NCBI GenBank assembly: GCA_964551735.1 | Contig: CAZKEF010000009.1 | Span: forward strand, 103,895-167,894 | Direction: 5' to 3' | Source: DAOUAT01 sp964551735 | Lineage (GTDB): Bacteria; Chloroflexota; Anaerolineae; CG2-30-64-16 | Length of the DNA: 64,000 nucleotides | Part shown: positions 17,599 through 25,672 of the stretch, in pieces | How positions within the stretch are numbered: position 1 is the stretch's first letter | Layout: every line of letters starts with the position of its first letter | Made by a program: the position numbers and the translations under genes | The notes under the pieces: generated by a model | Told to the model about the DNA's origin: nothing | Databases searched by the model: none | Seen by the model: the letters and a program-made list of their open reading frames with translations, nothing else

Positions 17599-18528
17599 TT
17601 ACCCAGACCGTGCCCGCGTCAACGGCCTAAACCCCTCGCCCAGTACCTCGTTGCTCGGGCTGATCACAACGAACGCGTCCGGATCGGCCTGGCTCACCAA
17701 CTCGCGCAATGTGGCCACCTGGCGACGGTTTACCGCAGTAAAAAGCATAATCCGTTCGGTGCCGCTGTAACCGCCTTCACCCCTCAGGATCGTCACCCCG
17801 CGGTCAAGGCGGGCCAAGATGCCATCGCGCACCGCGGCCGGTTGTGTAGTGATAACATAGGCGACATTGCCGGCGTGCAAGCCTGTCTCCAGGGTGTCAA
17901 TAACGCGCGCCATCACCCAGGCGGCGATCAACGCGTAAAGCGCCGGCGCCAGCCCAAAGAAGAAGGCTGCCAGCGCCAAGATTGCCAGATCCATCGCCAG
18001 CAGAGAACTCGCCATGCGAATACCCCGGAAATGCTCCAGCAATTTCGCCGGGATCTCGGTGCCACCGCCGGTCGCCTGGGCCCTGAAGACCAGGCCCATG
18101 CCCGCACCATAGAGCAAGCCACCGTACAGGATATACAGCAGCGGCTCGCCCTGCACCACCGGCACGTGAGGGCGCAACACATCAATCAACAAGGACGTGA
18201 GTGCTGAAGTAAACACGGTTTTGGGACCGAATTCTACGCCCAAGATACGCATCCCAGCAATCAAAAACGGGATATTCATCACAAATAATGTTGCGCCAAC
18301 TGGCCACCCCCACAACCGGTTAGCGAACATCGCGAGCGCGGTGAAACCGCCAGGGACGACGTCGTTGGGATCGAGAAAAATATCCACCGACAGCGCCATG
18401 CAGAAACAACCGGCGATGATCAGGACGACGTTGAACAGGGCGCGGCCGGTCAGCGCGCCCCAACGGGTGCGAAGCAGGACGCGGCGGTTAAAGCGACGGA
18501 TCGCGTCGCCGAAGACAGTTGGGGACAT
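17599..18528 (-). CDS. YitT family membrane protein
   Basis: Integral membrane protein of 309 residues with about five or six hydrophobic segments in the first 210 residues, including LFNVVLIIAGCFCMALSVDIFL followed by DPNDVVPGGFTALAMF, a conserved part of the YitT_membrane (DUF161) domain. The C-terminal DUF2179 domain (about 225-300) contains GVTILRGEGGYSG and VVISPSNEVLGEGF. Family members are widespread and of unknown transport function. A GGTGAG lies before the start and a clear terminator follows the stop, so the gene seems monocistronic. Confidence 0.93.
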   Translation of the reverse strand: MSPTVFGDAIRRFNRRVLLRTRWGALTGRALFNVVLIIAGCFCMALSVDIFLDPNDVVPGGFTALAMFANRLWGWPVGATLFVMNIPFLIAGMRILGVEFGPKTVFTSALTSLLIDVLRPHVPVVQGEPLLYILYGGLLYGAGMGLVFRAQATGGGTEIPAKLLEHFRGIRMASSLLAMDLAILALAAFFFGLAPALYALIAAWVMARVIDTLETGLHAGNVAYVITTQPAAVRDGILARLDRGVTILRGEGGYSGTERIMLFTAVNRRQVATLRELVSQADPDAFVVISPSNEVLGEGFRPLTRARSG

Positions 18529-18864
18529 AACTCACCGTGGAAATAAGATTGGGCGCAATAAGTATAGCCTGTCTCGGTGAAGACGCAAAAAACTACCGCC
18601 TCACACCCCATTAGCTCCATCGTACGGTGGTCGCCTTCATGCAGAAAAGTCGTCAGATAATACTTAAGCCCAGACGCGGCGACGCGGATGGCGCGAACCC
18701 CCTCCGCACCATCCGCGTCTATCTGTAGGACGTGTATCTACCCGATAGCTACACTAGCTGCCGCAGCCGACACGACCCTCTCAGACTACGGTGCCCGTTC
18801 TCGACACCCTCCGATAGCGGTGCTATCCAAACGCAAACACGACCCGCAGGCAAAGCCACTGTGG
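18529..18864. other. Intergenic region with an 11-bp hairpin
   Basis: No gene is apparent. At 18,681-18,719 an 11-bp perfect inverted repeat (GACGCGGATGG and complement) encloses 17 nt. It resembles the GACGCGGATG-type ends of the repeat found inside the GH94 gene at 49,140-49,248, so it is likely another member of that family. The same hairpin could serve as a terminator for the secreted-protein gene upstream on the minus strand. Confidence 0.55.
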
Positions 18865-19359
18865 CTATTGGCATACCGGACTCGTGGCCCACATAACGCA
18901 GAAGCGTTGCTGTAGTCGGAGGACCAAGGAGTCCAACTGCGCCTGGACCCGTGCGCGCACCTGCGACCATATACGATTCTGGTACTGCGGCTGATCCTGC
19001 GCGGGCGGCTCCGCCGGGGAGTCATTCTGCACTCGGGTCCGGGTTTGCACCTGCACTTCGTTGCGATACTGCGGCTGATCCTGCGCAGGCGGCTCCGCCG
19101 GGGAGTCATTCTGCACCCGGGTCCGGGTTTGCACCTGCACCTCGTTGCGATACTGCGGCTGATCCTGCGCAGGCGGCTCCGCCGGCGGCTCGGGCTGAGC
19201 CTGGTTCTGCGTTTGTGTCTGCTGCTGGGTCGCCTGTTGAGTGTTGGCGCCAGCGCCCTCACCCGGGCCTTGTGCGAAACCGGTTGAGCTGATCACGAGA
19301 ACTCCGATCAGCGCCAGTATGATACTCAGCATCAAGATACGACGAGCACGATTCTTCAT
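18865..19359 (-). CDS. Small secreted protein with 28-residue tandem repeats
   Basis: Unrecognised protein of 164 residues. A signal peptide (MKNRARRILMLSIILALIG, cut after GFAQ) is followed by a Gln-rich region, then two full and one partial copy of a 28-residue unit starting PAEPPAQDQPQY and containing EVQVQTRTRVQ, and a C-terminal helix ending with two Cys residues (RFCVMWATSPVCQ). The start has a strong AAGGAGGA. It stands divergently from the ECF sigma factor gene and could be part of the same envelope response, but that is inference from position only. Confidence 0.75.
   Translation of the reverse strand: MKNRARRILMLSIILALIGVLVISSTGFAQGPGEGAGANTQQATQQQTQTQNQAQPEPPAEPPAQDQPQYRNEVQVQTRTRVQNDSPAEPPAQDQPQYRNEVQVQTRTRVQNDSPAEPPAQDQPQYQNRIWSQVRARVQAQLDSLVLRLQQRFCVMWATSPVCQ
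19025..19190. repeat. 84-bp tandem repeat in the secreted-protein gene
   Basis: Two nearly identical 84-bp units and a partial third are in frame with the coding sequence. The near-identity at nucleotide level points to recent expansion by slippage or unequal exchange. Confidence 0.8.
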
Positions 19360-19576
19360 GGTTAGTTCCTCCTTGACTATGTTGAATCTTTCAGCGTTGG
19401 CTGGCCACCACCTGAGAAGTGAGGCAGCGCTGTCAATCACACAAACGCTCTCATCTCACTTAGCATACGGGACACGGCAACTTTCTTCTCAGATTCTCTG
19501 AGTGCTCGCCTGCTATCCGGGTGATCAGCACGCAAGCAGCTCACTTGCCTCGCAATAGGCGGATGGCACCCATATT

Positions 19577-19585
19577 TGATATAAT
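19577..19585 (+). promoter_or_regulatory. Extended -10 promoter for the ECF sigma operon
   Basis: TGATATAAT matches the extended -10 consensus (TGnTATAAT). No good -35 lies at 17 nt, as expected for this promoter type. The predicted start of transcription is about 80 nt before the sigma-factor ATG. The rest of the 19,360-19,674 spacer shows no gene. Confidence 0.55.
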
Positions 19586-19674
19586 GGCGATGCCATACAT
19601 CAACGCTAGGAAGAATTCGAGGAACAGAAGCCGTATGCCCCCGCCTGTAACCACGTTTGTTTGAATAACGGATT

Positions 19675-20244
19675 ATGCACGTAGCGATCACCGACACACA
19701 GGTCTTGGCCCTGATACCTGCTTGCCAGCGCGGTGATGCCAGGGCGATAGAGGCGTTATATGACCTCTACGCCGACCGCATTTATCGTTATATTTTGGCG
19801 CGGATAGGCGATGCCAGCGCGGCCGAGGACTTAACAGCAGAGGTTTTCCTGCGGGTCATTCAGCACATACGGAAATTCAAGCTGGATACCGCCCGCCCAG
19901 CGGCGTCGGTCAGCGCCTGGCTCTATCGTATCGCGGCGAATCTGGTTGCCGACCATCATCGGGCGTGGGGGCGTCGGCGCACAGTCAATATCGAAGAGGA
20001 TGCAACTCTGGTCTCAAAGGCGCTAGGTCCCGCTCAACTGGCGGAGCGCCGGGACACGCTGGCACAGCTCTCTGCGGCATTGGAGAAACTGACCGAAGAT
20101 CAACGCCTGGTGGTGCTCTGCAAATTCGGCGAGGGGATGAGCAATGCAGAAGCAGCAGCGTGGTTAGGAAAAACGGAAGGCGCGGTCGAGGCGCTGCAAC
20201 ACCGGGCCCTGCGTACGCTATCTCGACTGTTGAGCATGAAGTAG
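19675..20244 (+). CDS. RNA polymerase ECF sigma factor
   Basis: Sigma-70 family protein of 189 residues. Region 2 (about 17-85) has LYDLYADRIYRYILARIGD, AEDLTAEVFLRV and SAWLYRIAANLVADHHR. Region 4 (about 125-185) has LTEDQRLVVLCKFGEGMSNAEAAAWLGKTEGAVEALQHRALRTL. The next gene starts 6 nt after the stop and encodes a membrane protein with a DUF5667-type domain, a frequent partner and likely anti-sigma factor. The stimulus is unknown; neighbouring secreted proteins suggest an envelope signal. There is no obvious ribosome-binding site at the start. Confidence 0.93.
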   Translation: MHVAITDTQVLALIPACQRGDARAIEALYDLYADRIYRYILARIGDASAAEDLTAEVFLRVIQHIRKFKLDTARPAASVSAWLYRIAANLVADHHRAWGRRRTVNIEEDATLVSKALGPAQLAERRDTLAQLSAALEKLTEDQRLVVLCKFGEGMSNAEAAAWLGKTEGAVEALQHRALRTLSRLLSMK

Positions 20245-20250
20245 GACATA

Positions 20251-21420
20251 ATGAGCAGATCAGAACTGAGCAGCATCCTGGGCCGCTGCCTGGAAGCAAT
20301 GCGGGCAGGCGATACGCTTGCAGCCTGCCTGGCCCGCTATCCCGAACACGCAGCCGAGCTTGAGCCGCTGCTGACGATGGCCGGCGACTTGGACGCGTTG
20401 GGCGGGTATGAACTCAGCAGCGCGGCACGGCTGCGCGCCAAGGCGCGGCTCCGCCAGGCAACGCACCGCGAAGTGCGTCCGCCATTGTGGGCATGGCTGC
20501 GCCCGGGCGGCCTTCTGGCGCCGCGTGCGGCCGTCGGCCTGGCAATCTTCATGCTTTGCCTTCTCTTAACTTCAGGTGTGGTGGCTGCCAGCCAGCCTGG
20601 TGACCTGGTCTATGGGCTCCGCGTGGCGGTGGAACGGGTTCCCGCGCTACTGGCGTCCGATGCGCAGGCACGCGCACGCGCTGAGATGGGGATCGCCACC
20701 CGCAGGCTGGGCGACCTGGACCGGGTCATGCGCAGCCAGGAACAAGATCTCGATGGCCGAACCCTTACGGCCCTGCTAACCAGCGTAGAAGAGGCCGCAA
20801 AACTGGCCGGAAGCCTTCCCCCGGCAGAGCAGGCCGCGATGGCGGCGCGCCTATTGAGCCAGGCAGAAGTGTTGGCCCAAATGGGCCAGTCCGCGCGCCA
20901 GGCACAGCATGCCGCAGCGCTCCAGGACGCGGCCGCGCGGGCTCATCGTGCAGCCGAGCGGACCTGGGCCGGGACGCGATCTGCTGAGCCGTCCCCCAGC
21001 GGCCCAGCATACCAGCCGACGGTAGAATCTGTTGCCAGCCCGCACAGCGACCCCACTCCGGCACTCACGCCTGCCGCCACGATCGCTGCGCCCACGCCTG
21101 CCGGTTCAGCGGAACCGAGGCGCGCAACCCCTGAAGATGCCGGCCAGCAAAGAAAAATGCCACGGGCCCAACCTGCGGCCACCCCGCAGGTGAACACACG
21201 GCCGACGACAACGCCAGGTCCCGGCCCGGCAGCGACTCACCGTGCCCCAGCGCCGATCCTCCCCGGCCCCAAGGCAACCGTGTCGAACCCCGGCTCGACA
21301 GTCACGCCACCAGGTCCTGGCGCAACCAGTACTTCGCCGGGATCTGATCCTGGGCCAAACTCGCTGAAGCCCGAGCCAGGCACCACGCCTGCCAGCACCC
21401 CTGTGTTGCGAAACAAGTAA
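20251..21420 (+). CDS. DUF5667-domain membrane protein, likely anti-sigma factor
   Basis: Protein of 389 residues. An N-terminal cytosolic segment (about 1-85, CLARYPEHAAELEPLL) is followed by one transmembrane helix (about 92-112, AVGLAIFMLCLLLTSGVVA). The extracellular part begins ASQPGDLVYGLRVAVERVPALL, the DUF5667 hallmark, then an Ala-rich helical stretch, and ends with a Pro/Thr/Ser-rich tail of about 140 residues that looks disordered or wall-spanning. AGGA precedes the start and the sigma gene is 6 nt upstream. The anti-sigma role is inferred from this pairing, as no zinc-binding anti-sigma motif is visible. Confidence 0.8.
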   Translation: MSRSELSSILGRCLEAMRAGDTLAACLARYPEHAAELEPLLTMAGDLDALGGYELSSAARLRAKARLRQATHREVRPPLWAWLRPGGLLAPRAAVGLAIFMLCLLLTSGVVAASQPGDLVYGLRVAVERVPALLASDAQARARAEMGIATRRLGDLDRVMRSQEQDLDGRTLTALLTSVEEAAKLAGSLPPAEQAAMAARLLSQAEVLAQMGQSARQAQHAAALQDAAARAHRAAERTWAGTRSAEPSPSGPAYQPTVESVASPHSDPTPALTPAATIAAPTPAGSAEPRRATPEDAGQQRKMPRAQPAATPQVNTRPTTTPGPGPAATHRAPAPILPGPKATVSNPGSTVTPPGPGATSTSPGSDPGPNSLKPEPGTTPASTPVLRNK

Positions 21421-21479
21421 GTACGAATGCAAAGGCATCTTCGAACCCCGTGGCACAATCAGAGAAATCGTAACCGAAT

Positions 21480-21517
21480 AGCGTTATCCTCTGTTTCACT
21501 GCACAGAGGATAACGCT
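21480..21517 (+). terminator. Hairpin after the sigma/anti-sigma operon
   Basis: A 14-bp perfect stem (AGCGTTATCCTCTG arm) with a 10-nt loop lies 59 nt after the anti-sigma stop codon. The following sequence is T-poor (CCTAAATTATCG), so efficiency is uncertain, but position and strength suit a terminator. Confidence 0.7.
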
Positions 21518-21560
21518 CCTAAATTATCGTTCCCCATCGCAACGTGCTAGAATGCGCTGC

Positions 21561-22298
21561 ATGGAACTCTACATCATTCGTCACGCCCAATCATCCAACA
21601 ACGCGCTGCAAGATCAATCTCTGCGCGTGGTAGACCCGGCATTGACCGACCTGGGCCGACGTCAGGCCGAGCTGCTGGCTGCGCACCTGGCTGCAGGCGC
21701 CGACCACGAATCGCAGCCCTGCGAGACCGAGCCACCCAACGGCGGCAACGGCGCCTGTTTCGGCATCACGCGGCTGGTCACCAGCCCCATGTATCGCACC
21801 CTGCTGACCACGCGGCCCATCGCTCGCTCCCTCGGCCTGCGCCCCGAGGTGTGGCCCGACGTCTACGAGCACGGCGGCATGTGGTTGGAGCACAGCGGCG
21901 ACCGGGGGATCGTGGGCTATCCCGGCATGTCCCGCAGCGAAATATGTGCCTGCTTGCCCGGCGCCATCCTGCCTCAGGCGATCACCGACGCCGGCTGGTA
22001 TGACCCCGGGTTGGGGCAAGAGACCCTGGAACGCGCGGCCTGGCGGGCAGGTCAAGTCGCGGCCGCGCTGCACCGACGCGCCGCCGTTGCCGCGCCGGAT
22101 GAGCGCATCGCCCTGATCACCCACGGCGGCTTCAGCAGCTTGCTGCTCAGCGCGCTATTCGGCATCGCGTTGGAGGCGCCCGTCTTCTTTCACCACGACA
22201 ACACCGGCATCACGTGGATCCGCTTCCGCGAGCGCGGCCGGATCCGCCTGCGCTACATGAATCGCGTGGCCCACCTGCAGACCGATATGATCACGTGA
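21561..22298 (+). CDS. Histidine phosphatase family protein (phosphoglycerate mutase-like)
   Basis: Protein of 245 residues with the catalytic RHAQSSNN at residues 7-14 (the RHG motif with Ala-Gln), the phosphate-pocket Arg in TSPMYRTLLTTRPIA, an acidic ligand region, and the second catalytic His in ALITHGGFSSLL. Members range from phosphoglycerate mutase to phosphatases acting on sugars or cofactors; the substrate is unclear. The gene overlaps the next one by 4 nt (GTGA), which suggests that both proteins act in one pathway. Confidence 0.88.
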   Translation: MELYIIRHAQSSNNALQDQSLRVVDPALTDLGRRQAELLAAHLAAGADHESQPCETEPPNGGNGACFGITRLVTSPMYRTLLTTRPIARSLGLRPEVWPDVYEHGGMWLEHSGDRGIVGYPGMSRSEICACLPGAILPQAITDAGWYDPGLGQETLERAAWRAGQVAAALHRRAAVAAPDERIALITHGGFSSLLLSALFGIALEAPVFFHHDNTGITWIRFRERGRIRLRYMNRVAHLQTDMIT

Positions 22299-23413
22299 AC
22301 GCCGTCCCCTTGCCTGCTGCCCCGCGCATCCCGTTCACGCCGCCGCACATCTCGTTGAACCGCGTGACCATCGTTGACCTGCCCGGCGTCGCCGTGGACG
22401 ACGAAGTGCGCGGGCAGCGGGCATTTGACCTGCTCTCGGCGGCCGCGATCGGCCGCTACACATCTGCGGCGGCGGAGCTGCGGCTGCCCCCGGCCTTTTT
22501 GGAGGACACCTTGGCAACGCGCCGCGCCTTGCCGGCCTTCGTGGATGCCTGCTTGGGCAGCCCGGACCCGACCCAACGCGCCGCTGCCGAGGCCACGGGT
22601 CGGCGGCTGGGGCGCAATCTGGGTCACATCCTGCTGGCCTTGCGCCGCGGGGACGCCGTGAACCGGGCCGCCCGCGCCGAATGGGGGCCGGAGGAGTGGG
22701 CGCAGTGGGGCCGGGTCCAGCAGGTCTGGCTGGGCGGCGGGCTGCTGAGCGGCCGCCTGGGCGAAATGATCACCGCCCAGGCGCGCAACTTCCTCGCCGA
22801 GGCCGGCAGCCCAGAACGGCCGTGGGTCGCGCTCAGCCCATGGGGCCGCGAGCTGCCACTGCTGGGCGCGGCGCGCTACCTGCCTCATGCAGCCGGCCGC
22901 GCGCTCTGCCTGGACTTCGGTCACACAGCCGTCAAGCGGGCATGCGTGAACGTGGTTGGGGACACCATCCACGAAGTACGCATATTTCCACCGGTGGACA
23001 TCCCGCTGGACTGGCAGCTCGCGCACGCTGACGACCGCGCGACGACCGGCCGGTGGCTGCTGGGGTTCATGACTGAGACGATCGCGGACACGGCAAGGCT
23101 CGTCCGCATGGCAGGGCTGGCTTTGGGGCCGGAGGTCATGCTGGCCGTGGCAGCTTATGTGGACGGCGGGCGGCTTCCGGCGAAAGGGCTCTACACCACG
23201 CTGATGGCGCTGACGGATGACGTGCGGCCGCTGCTGACCGGGGCCATCGCCCCGGCCGCCGGATACACGCCGCGCATCCACCTGATCCACGACGGCACCG
23301 CCGCGGCCGCATGCCATGCCGGCACGGCTGACGCCGTGGTAATTGTGGCCGGCACGGCGTTGGGACTGGGGTTTCCGCCGGTGACAACGGCCGGGTTACG
23401 CGAGATGGCATGA
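22295..23413 (+). CDS. Uncharacterised ASKHA-like (sugar-kinase fold) protein
   Basis: Protein of 372 residues starting with GTG at 22295, whose bases overlap the phosphatase stop codon. The second half looks like an actin/hexokinase-fold domain: LDFGHTAVKRACV resembles a phosphate-1 loop, IHDGTAAAACHAG a phosphate-2 loop, and VIVAGTALGLGFPP an adenosine-type glycine motif. The N-terminal 200 residues are helical and unrecognised. It may be a ROK-like kinase or a non-catalytic relative. Pairing with a phosphatase would fit reversible phosphorylation of a common metabolite, but this is inference. Confidence 0.7.
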   Translation: MNAVPLPAAPRIPFTPPHISLNRVTIVDLPGVAVDDEVRGQRAFDLLSAAAIGRYTSAAAELRLPPAFLEDTLATRRALPAFVDACLGSPDPTQRAAAEATGRRLGRNLGHILLALRRGDAVNRAARAEWGPEEWAQWGRVQQVWLGGGLLSGRLGEMITAQARNFLAEAGSPERPWVALSPWGRELPLLGAARYLPHAAGRALCLDFGHTAVKRACVNVVGDTIHEVRIFPPVDIPLDWQLAHADDRATTGRWLLGFMTETIADTARLVRMAGLALGPEVMLAVAAYVDGGRLPAKGLYTTLMALTDDVRPLLTGAIAPAAGYTPRIHLIHDGTAAAACHAGTADAVVIVAGTALGLGFPPVTTAGLREMA

Positions 23414-23435
23414 CGGACAACCCATAAGAACACGA

Positions 23436-23470
23436 GCGGGGGGAGGCGCATCAGATGCGCCTCCCCCCGC
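23436..23470. terminator. Bidirectional terminator between convergent genes
   Basis: Two 17-nt complementary arms (GCGGGGGGAGGCGCATC and its complement) meet at a single base between the stop codons at 23413 and 23492. Followed by TCTATTCT on the plus strand. It is a strong stem and probably ends transcription from both sides. Confidence 0.75.
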
Positions 23471-23491
23471 TCTATTCTCATACGGGATCGA

Positions 23492-24040
23492 TCAGGACCG
23501 CTGCAACGCCTCGACCTCGGCTGCCAGCTTATCCACCAGGTCCGACAACGCCTTCACGTCAGCGCGAGTGGGCAGGCGCCGGGCCCGCAACTCCCGCTCC
23601 ACAGCAGCATCGTTGAGCGCCGCCGGCTCCGCCCGTTCGCCCCCGAGGGCCAACAACCGCTGGACGAGGCGCCGCCCCTCATCCTCGGCCAGCTCGCCCA
23701 GGCTGACCAGGCCCTCCACCCGCCGTTGGATCTCATCGTCCACCTGATGCAGCAGGTCGAGGGGCACGGCCAGGCTGCGGCGCAACGTAACCAGGGTGTT
23801 GCCGCCGGCCTGCACCAGTCCAGTGAGCACCGCTAGCGGCAGAAAACCGCTCTGCTGCTTTTCCTGCTCCACGATGATCTGAACAAGCACCAGATTCGTC
23901 ACATCTTCACCGGTGGCATGTTCGGTAACCTGCACCGGCTCGCCCTGGCGGATCATACGAGCAAGATCATCGAGCGCCACGTACTGCTTGGCCGCGGTGT
24001 CATATAGCTTACGGTTGGGGTAACGCTTGATCATCGGCAT
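23492..24040 (-). CDS. phaR: Polyhydroxyalkanoate synthesis regulator (PhaR-type DNA-binding protein)
   Basis: Protein of 182 residues. The N-terminal PHB_acc_N domain (about 1-65) has the hallmark IKRYPNRKLYDTAAKQYVALDDLARMIRQGE, then GEDVTNLVLVQIIVEQEK. The remaining part is helical and charged, with a coiled-coil-like end. Known PhaR proteins repress phasin genes and bind polyhydroxyalkanoate granules. The upstream gene on the same strand is phasin-like, and a palindrome at its promoter is a plausible binding site. No PHA synthase is in the window. The start is ATG 24040; longer upstream reading frame is unsupported. Confidence 0.88.
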   Translation of the reverse strand: MPMIKRYPNRKLYDTAAKQYVALDDLARMIRQGEPVQVTEHATGEDVTNLVLVQIIVEQEKQQSGFLPLAVLTGLVQAGGNTLVTLRRSLAVPLDLLHQVDDEIQRRVEGLVSLGELAEDEGRRLVQRLLALGGERAEPAALNDAAVERELRARRLPTRADVKALSDLVDKLAAEVEALQRS

Positions 24041-24131
24041 AGGCTCAATCCTGGACGCATCAGGGGCTAGCAAACGTCTTGGGACCCATGTTAGCCCAGA
24101 ATCGCGGGCCCGGCAAATCGCCACAACAACA

Positions 24132-24159
24132 AGGGGAGGCAGTTTTCACCACCTCCCCT
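24132..24159 (-). terminator. Terminator after the phasin-like gene
   Basis: On the minus strand an 8-bp stem (AGGGGAGG arm) with a 12-nt loop is followed by a T-rich TTGTTGTTG. It begins 22 nt after the phasin stop codon at 24181 and lies before the phaR start. Confidence 0.6.
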
Positions 24160-24180
24160 CATGCCGAGCTGCAACCAGGC

Positions 24181-24930
24181 CTAGCTGCTTTTCTTCAACT
24201 CATCAACCTTCTTGGTCAGCGCGGTGATCTTGGCGCCCAGGGCCTCGATCTCATCCTTGGTCGGGATGTTCATCTTGGCGATGGCCTCTTCCACGCGCTT
24301 TTCCATGTCATCTATGGCCTTCTTGGGATTCTCGATGACCTCAGCGGTCTTGTCGAGGACCGACTTGCGTTTCTCAAGGACATCCTTGAGCATCTTTTTG
24401 CCGTCAGCCTCAGCTACCTCGCCGCGCTCGACCAGGCGGTTCACGAAGTCCTCGATCTCCTCCTGCGCCAGCGCGACAGCACCTACACCCGCCAGCAGCA
24501 CCCGATGCGCGGCAGCCAACAACGGACTCTTTTCGATGCTGGTCGCCGTCTCCTTCATGGCCTTGCGGACATTCGCGGCAAGTTGACTTTTTTCCACCTC
24601 ATCGGCCGCGGTCTTAACACGCTCGATGACCTTGGCAGCCATCGGGTTTTTCTCGACCTCATCGGCCACGTCCTTGGCGACTTCCCTTACCTTTTGAGTG
24701 ACCGGCAACTTCTCGACCTGCTCGGCCACATCTTTCACGGTATCCTTGAGTTCATCCATCAGCCCACCATCACTGGGCACAGCGCTTGCAGCAGCCTCCT
24801 TCACATCAGCCACGGCCTGCGCGGCCTTTTTGGTGGTCTTCTTGACTGTCTTCTTGGCCTCTGCCACAACGGGGGCCTCTTCGACCGTTTCGACCGCGGC
24901 TTCGACGGTCTTTTCAACATCGCTGGTCAT
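24181..24930 (-). CDS. Phasin-like / histone H1-like granule-associated protein
   Basis: Protein of 249 residues, Lys/Ala/Glu-rich and almost wholly helical. An N-terminal part with KKTVKKTTKKAAQ resembles the histone-like region of PhaF. The middle has repeats of the type VEKLPVTQKVREVAKDVADEVEKNP. The C-terminal part (LLAGVGAVALAQEEIEDFVNRLVERGEVAEADGKKML) is the typical phasin/PhaI-like segment, followed by a coiled coil. A good ribosome-binding site (AGGAGGT) and a sigma-70 promoter precede it. A role as a coat protein for polyester or neutral-lipid inclusions is likely from the family and from phaR next door, though the storage polymer is not shown. Confidence 0.82.
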   Translation of the reverse strand: MTSDVEKTVEAAVETVEEAPVVAEAKKTVKKTTKKAAQAVADVKEAAASAVPSDGGLMDELKDTVKDVAEQVEKLPVTQKVREVAKDVADEVEKNPMAAKVIERVKTAADEVEKSQLAANVRKAMKETATSIEKSPLLAAAHRVLLAGVGAVALAQEEIEDFVNRLVERGEVAEADGKKMLKDVLEKRKSVLDKTAEVIENPKKAIDDMEKRVEEAIAKMNIPTKDEIEALGAKITALTKKVDELKKSS

Positions 24931-24968
24931 TGGGTTACCTCCTGCGTGATACAAACGAATATCGACAC

Positions 24969-25030
24969 CGCCATCATGACGCACTGCGTCATGATGGCGA
25001 TAATATAACACAGCGCGTCATAGATGTCAA
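24969..25030 (-). promoter_or_regulatory. Sigma-70 promoter and palindromic operator of the phasin gene
   Basis: On the minus strand TTGACA (25025-25030) and TATATT (25002-25007) are 17 nt apart, close to consensus. Transcription should start near 24995, inside a 31-bp palindrome (24969-24999) with two 15-nt arms, half-site CGCCATCATGACGCA. A third TGACGC half-site lies in the spacer between -35 and -10 (25015-25020). The arrangement suits a repressor that blocks initiation. PhaR from the adjacent gene is the obvious candidate. Confidence 0.8.
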
Positions 25031-25076
25031 GAGCCAAATAGAAACTCCCAGCGGCCTGTTATGTGCGCGAAGTCAT

Positions 25077-25105
25077 TTGACGCTGCATAAGGGACTTGTT
25101 ATAAT
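25077..25105 (+). promoter_or_regulatory. Sigma-70 promoter of the SCP2 operon
   Basis: TTGACG (25077-25082) and TATAAT (25100-25105) are separated by 17 nt. The -35 box contains a TGACGC half-site (25078-25083) like those in the phasin operator. The expected transcript starts near 25,112, about 30 nt before the SCP2 ATG, and contains AAAGGAGG. Confidence 0.85.
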
Positions 25106-25142
25106 CTGCGTTGCTGTTCGGTTTCACAAAGGAGGTTGACTC

Positions 25143-25574
25143 ATGGGTGCCTTTCAAGACAGCAAACACTTCTACGACACTGTCGGTGAGCTGATGGACC
25201 GCGCCAAGAAGGACCCCCAGGTAGGCCCGAAGATCGCCGCGGCCGGTGTCGTCATCCAGTTTCGTTACACCGACCCTGAAGCCCTCACCACCGTCAACGC
25301 GAAAGACAAACCTACACAACTGGGGGCTTACTGCGACATCATCCATGGGCCCTGTGCTCTGAAACCTGATGTCGTCCTCAGCATGAAGGCCGATGTCTCT
25401 CATGCCTTCTGGCACGGCAAAATCAACCTGATGGCCGCCATTGCGAAACGCGACATCGTCATCCAGGGCCCGCTGCCCAAAGTATTGAAGCTGCTGCCAG
25501 CCGTCGAGCCGCTATACAAAGCATATCCGGCGTTACTGCGCGAAAAAGGTTATGAAAGTATGGTCATGAAGTAA
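25143..25574 (+). CDS. SCP2 sterol-binding domain protein
   Basis: Single-domain protein of 143 residues of the SCP2 lipid-binding fold. Features are VIQFRYTDPEALTTVNA (strands), a glycan-free core with DVVLSMKADVSHAFWHGKINLMAAIAKRDI, and the terminal helices GPLPKVLKLLPAVEPLY. SCP2 proteins bind fatty acyl chains, acyl-CoA or sterols. An excellent ribosome-binding site and promoter precede it. A GC-rich hairpin (25,587-25,610) follows the stop and separates it from the SDR-like gene, so the first gene may be expressed at a higher level. Confidence 0.88.
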   Translation: MGAFQDSKHFYDTVGELMDRAKKDPQVGPKIAAAGVVIQFRYTDPEALTTVNAKDKPTQLGAYCDIIHGPCALKPDVVLSMKADVSHAFWHGKINLMAAIAKRDIVIQGPLPKVLKLLPAVEPLYKAYPALLREKGYESMVMK

Positions 25575-25672
25575 GGGTGTGACCTTGCGGCCGCCCTCAT
25601 GGGCAGCCGCGGCCCTGTCTCTACCCAAGGTCATCGCACAGTCGCCTGGCAAGTGAAAGGAGAACACGTCGC

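Noticed and set aside
19025..19190. Regular 84-bp repeats considered as a CRISPR-like array
   Set aside because: The repeats are directly adjacent, have no spacers and are in frame within a secreted protein gene. They are a coding tandem repeat.
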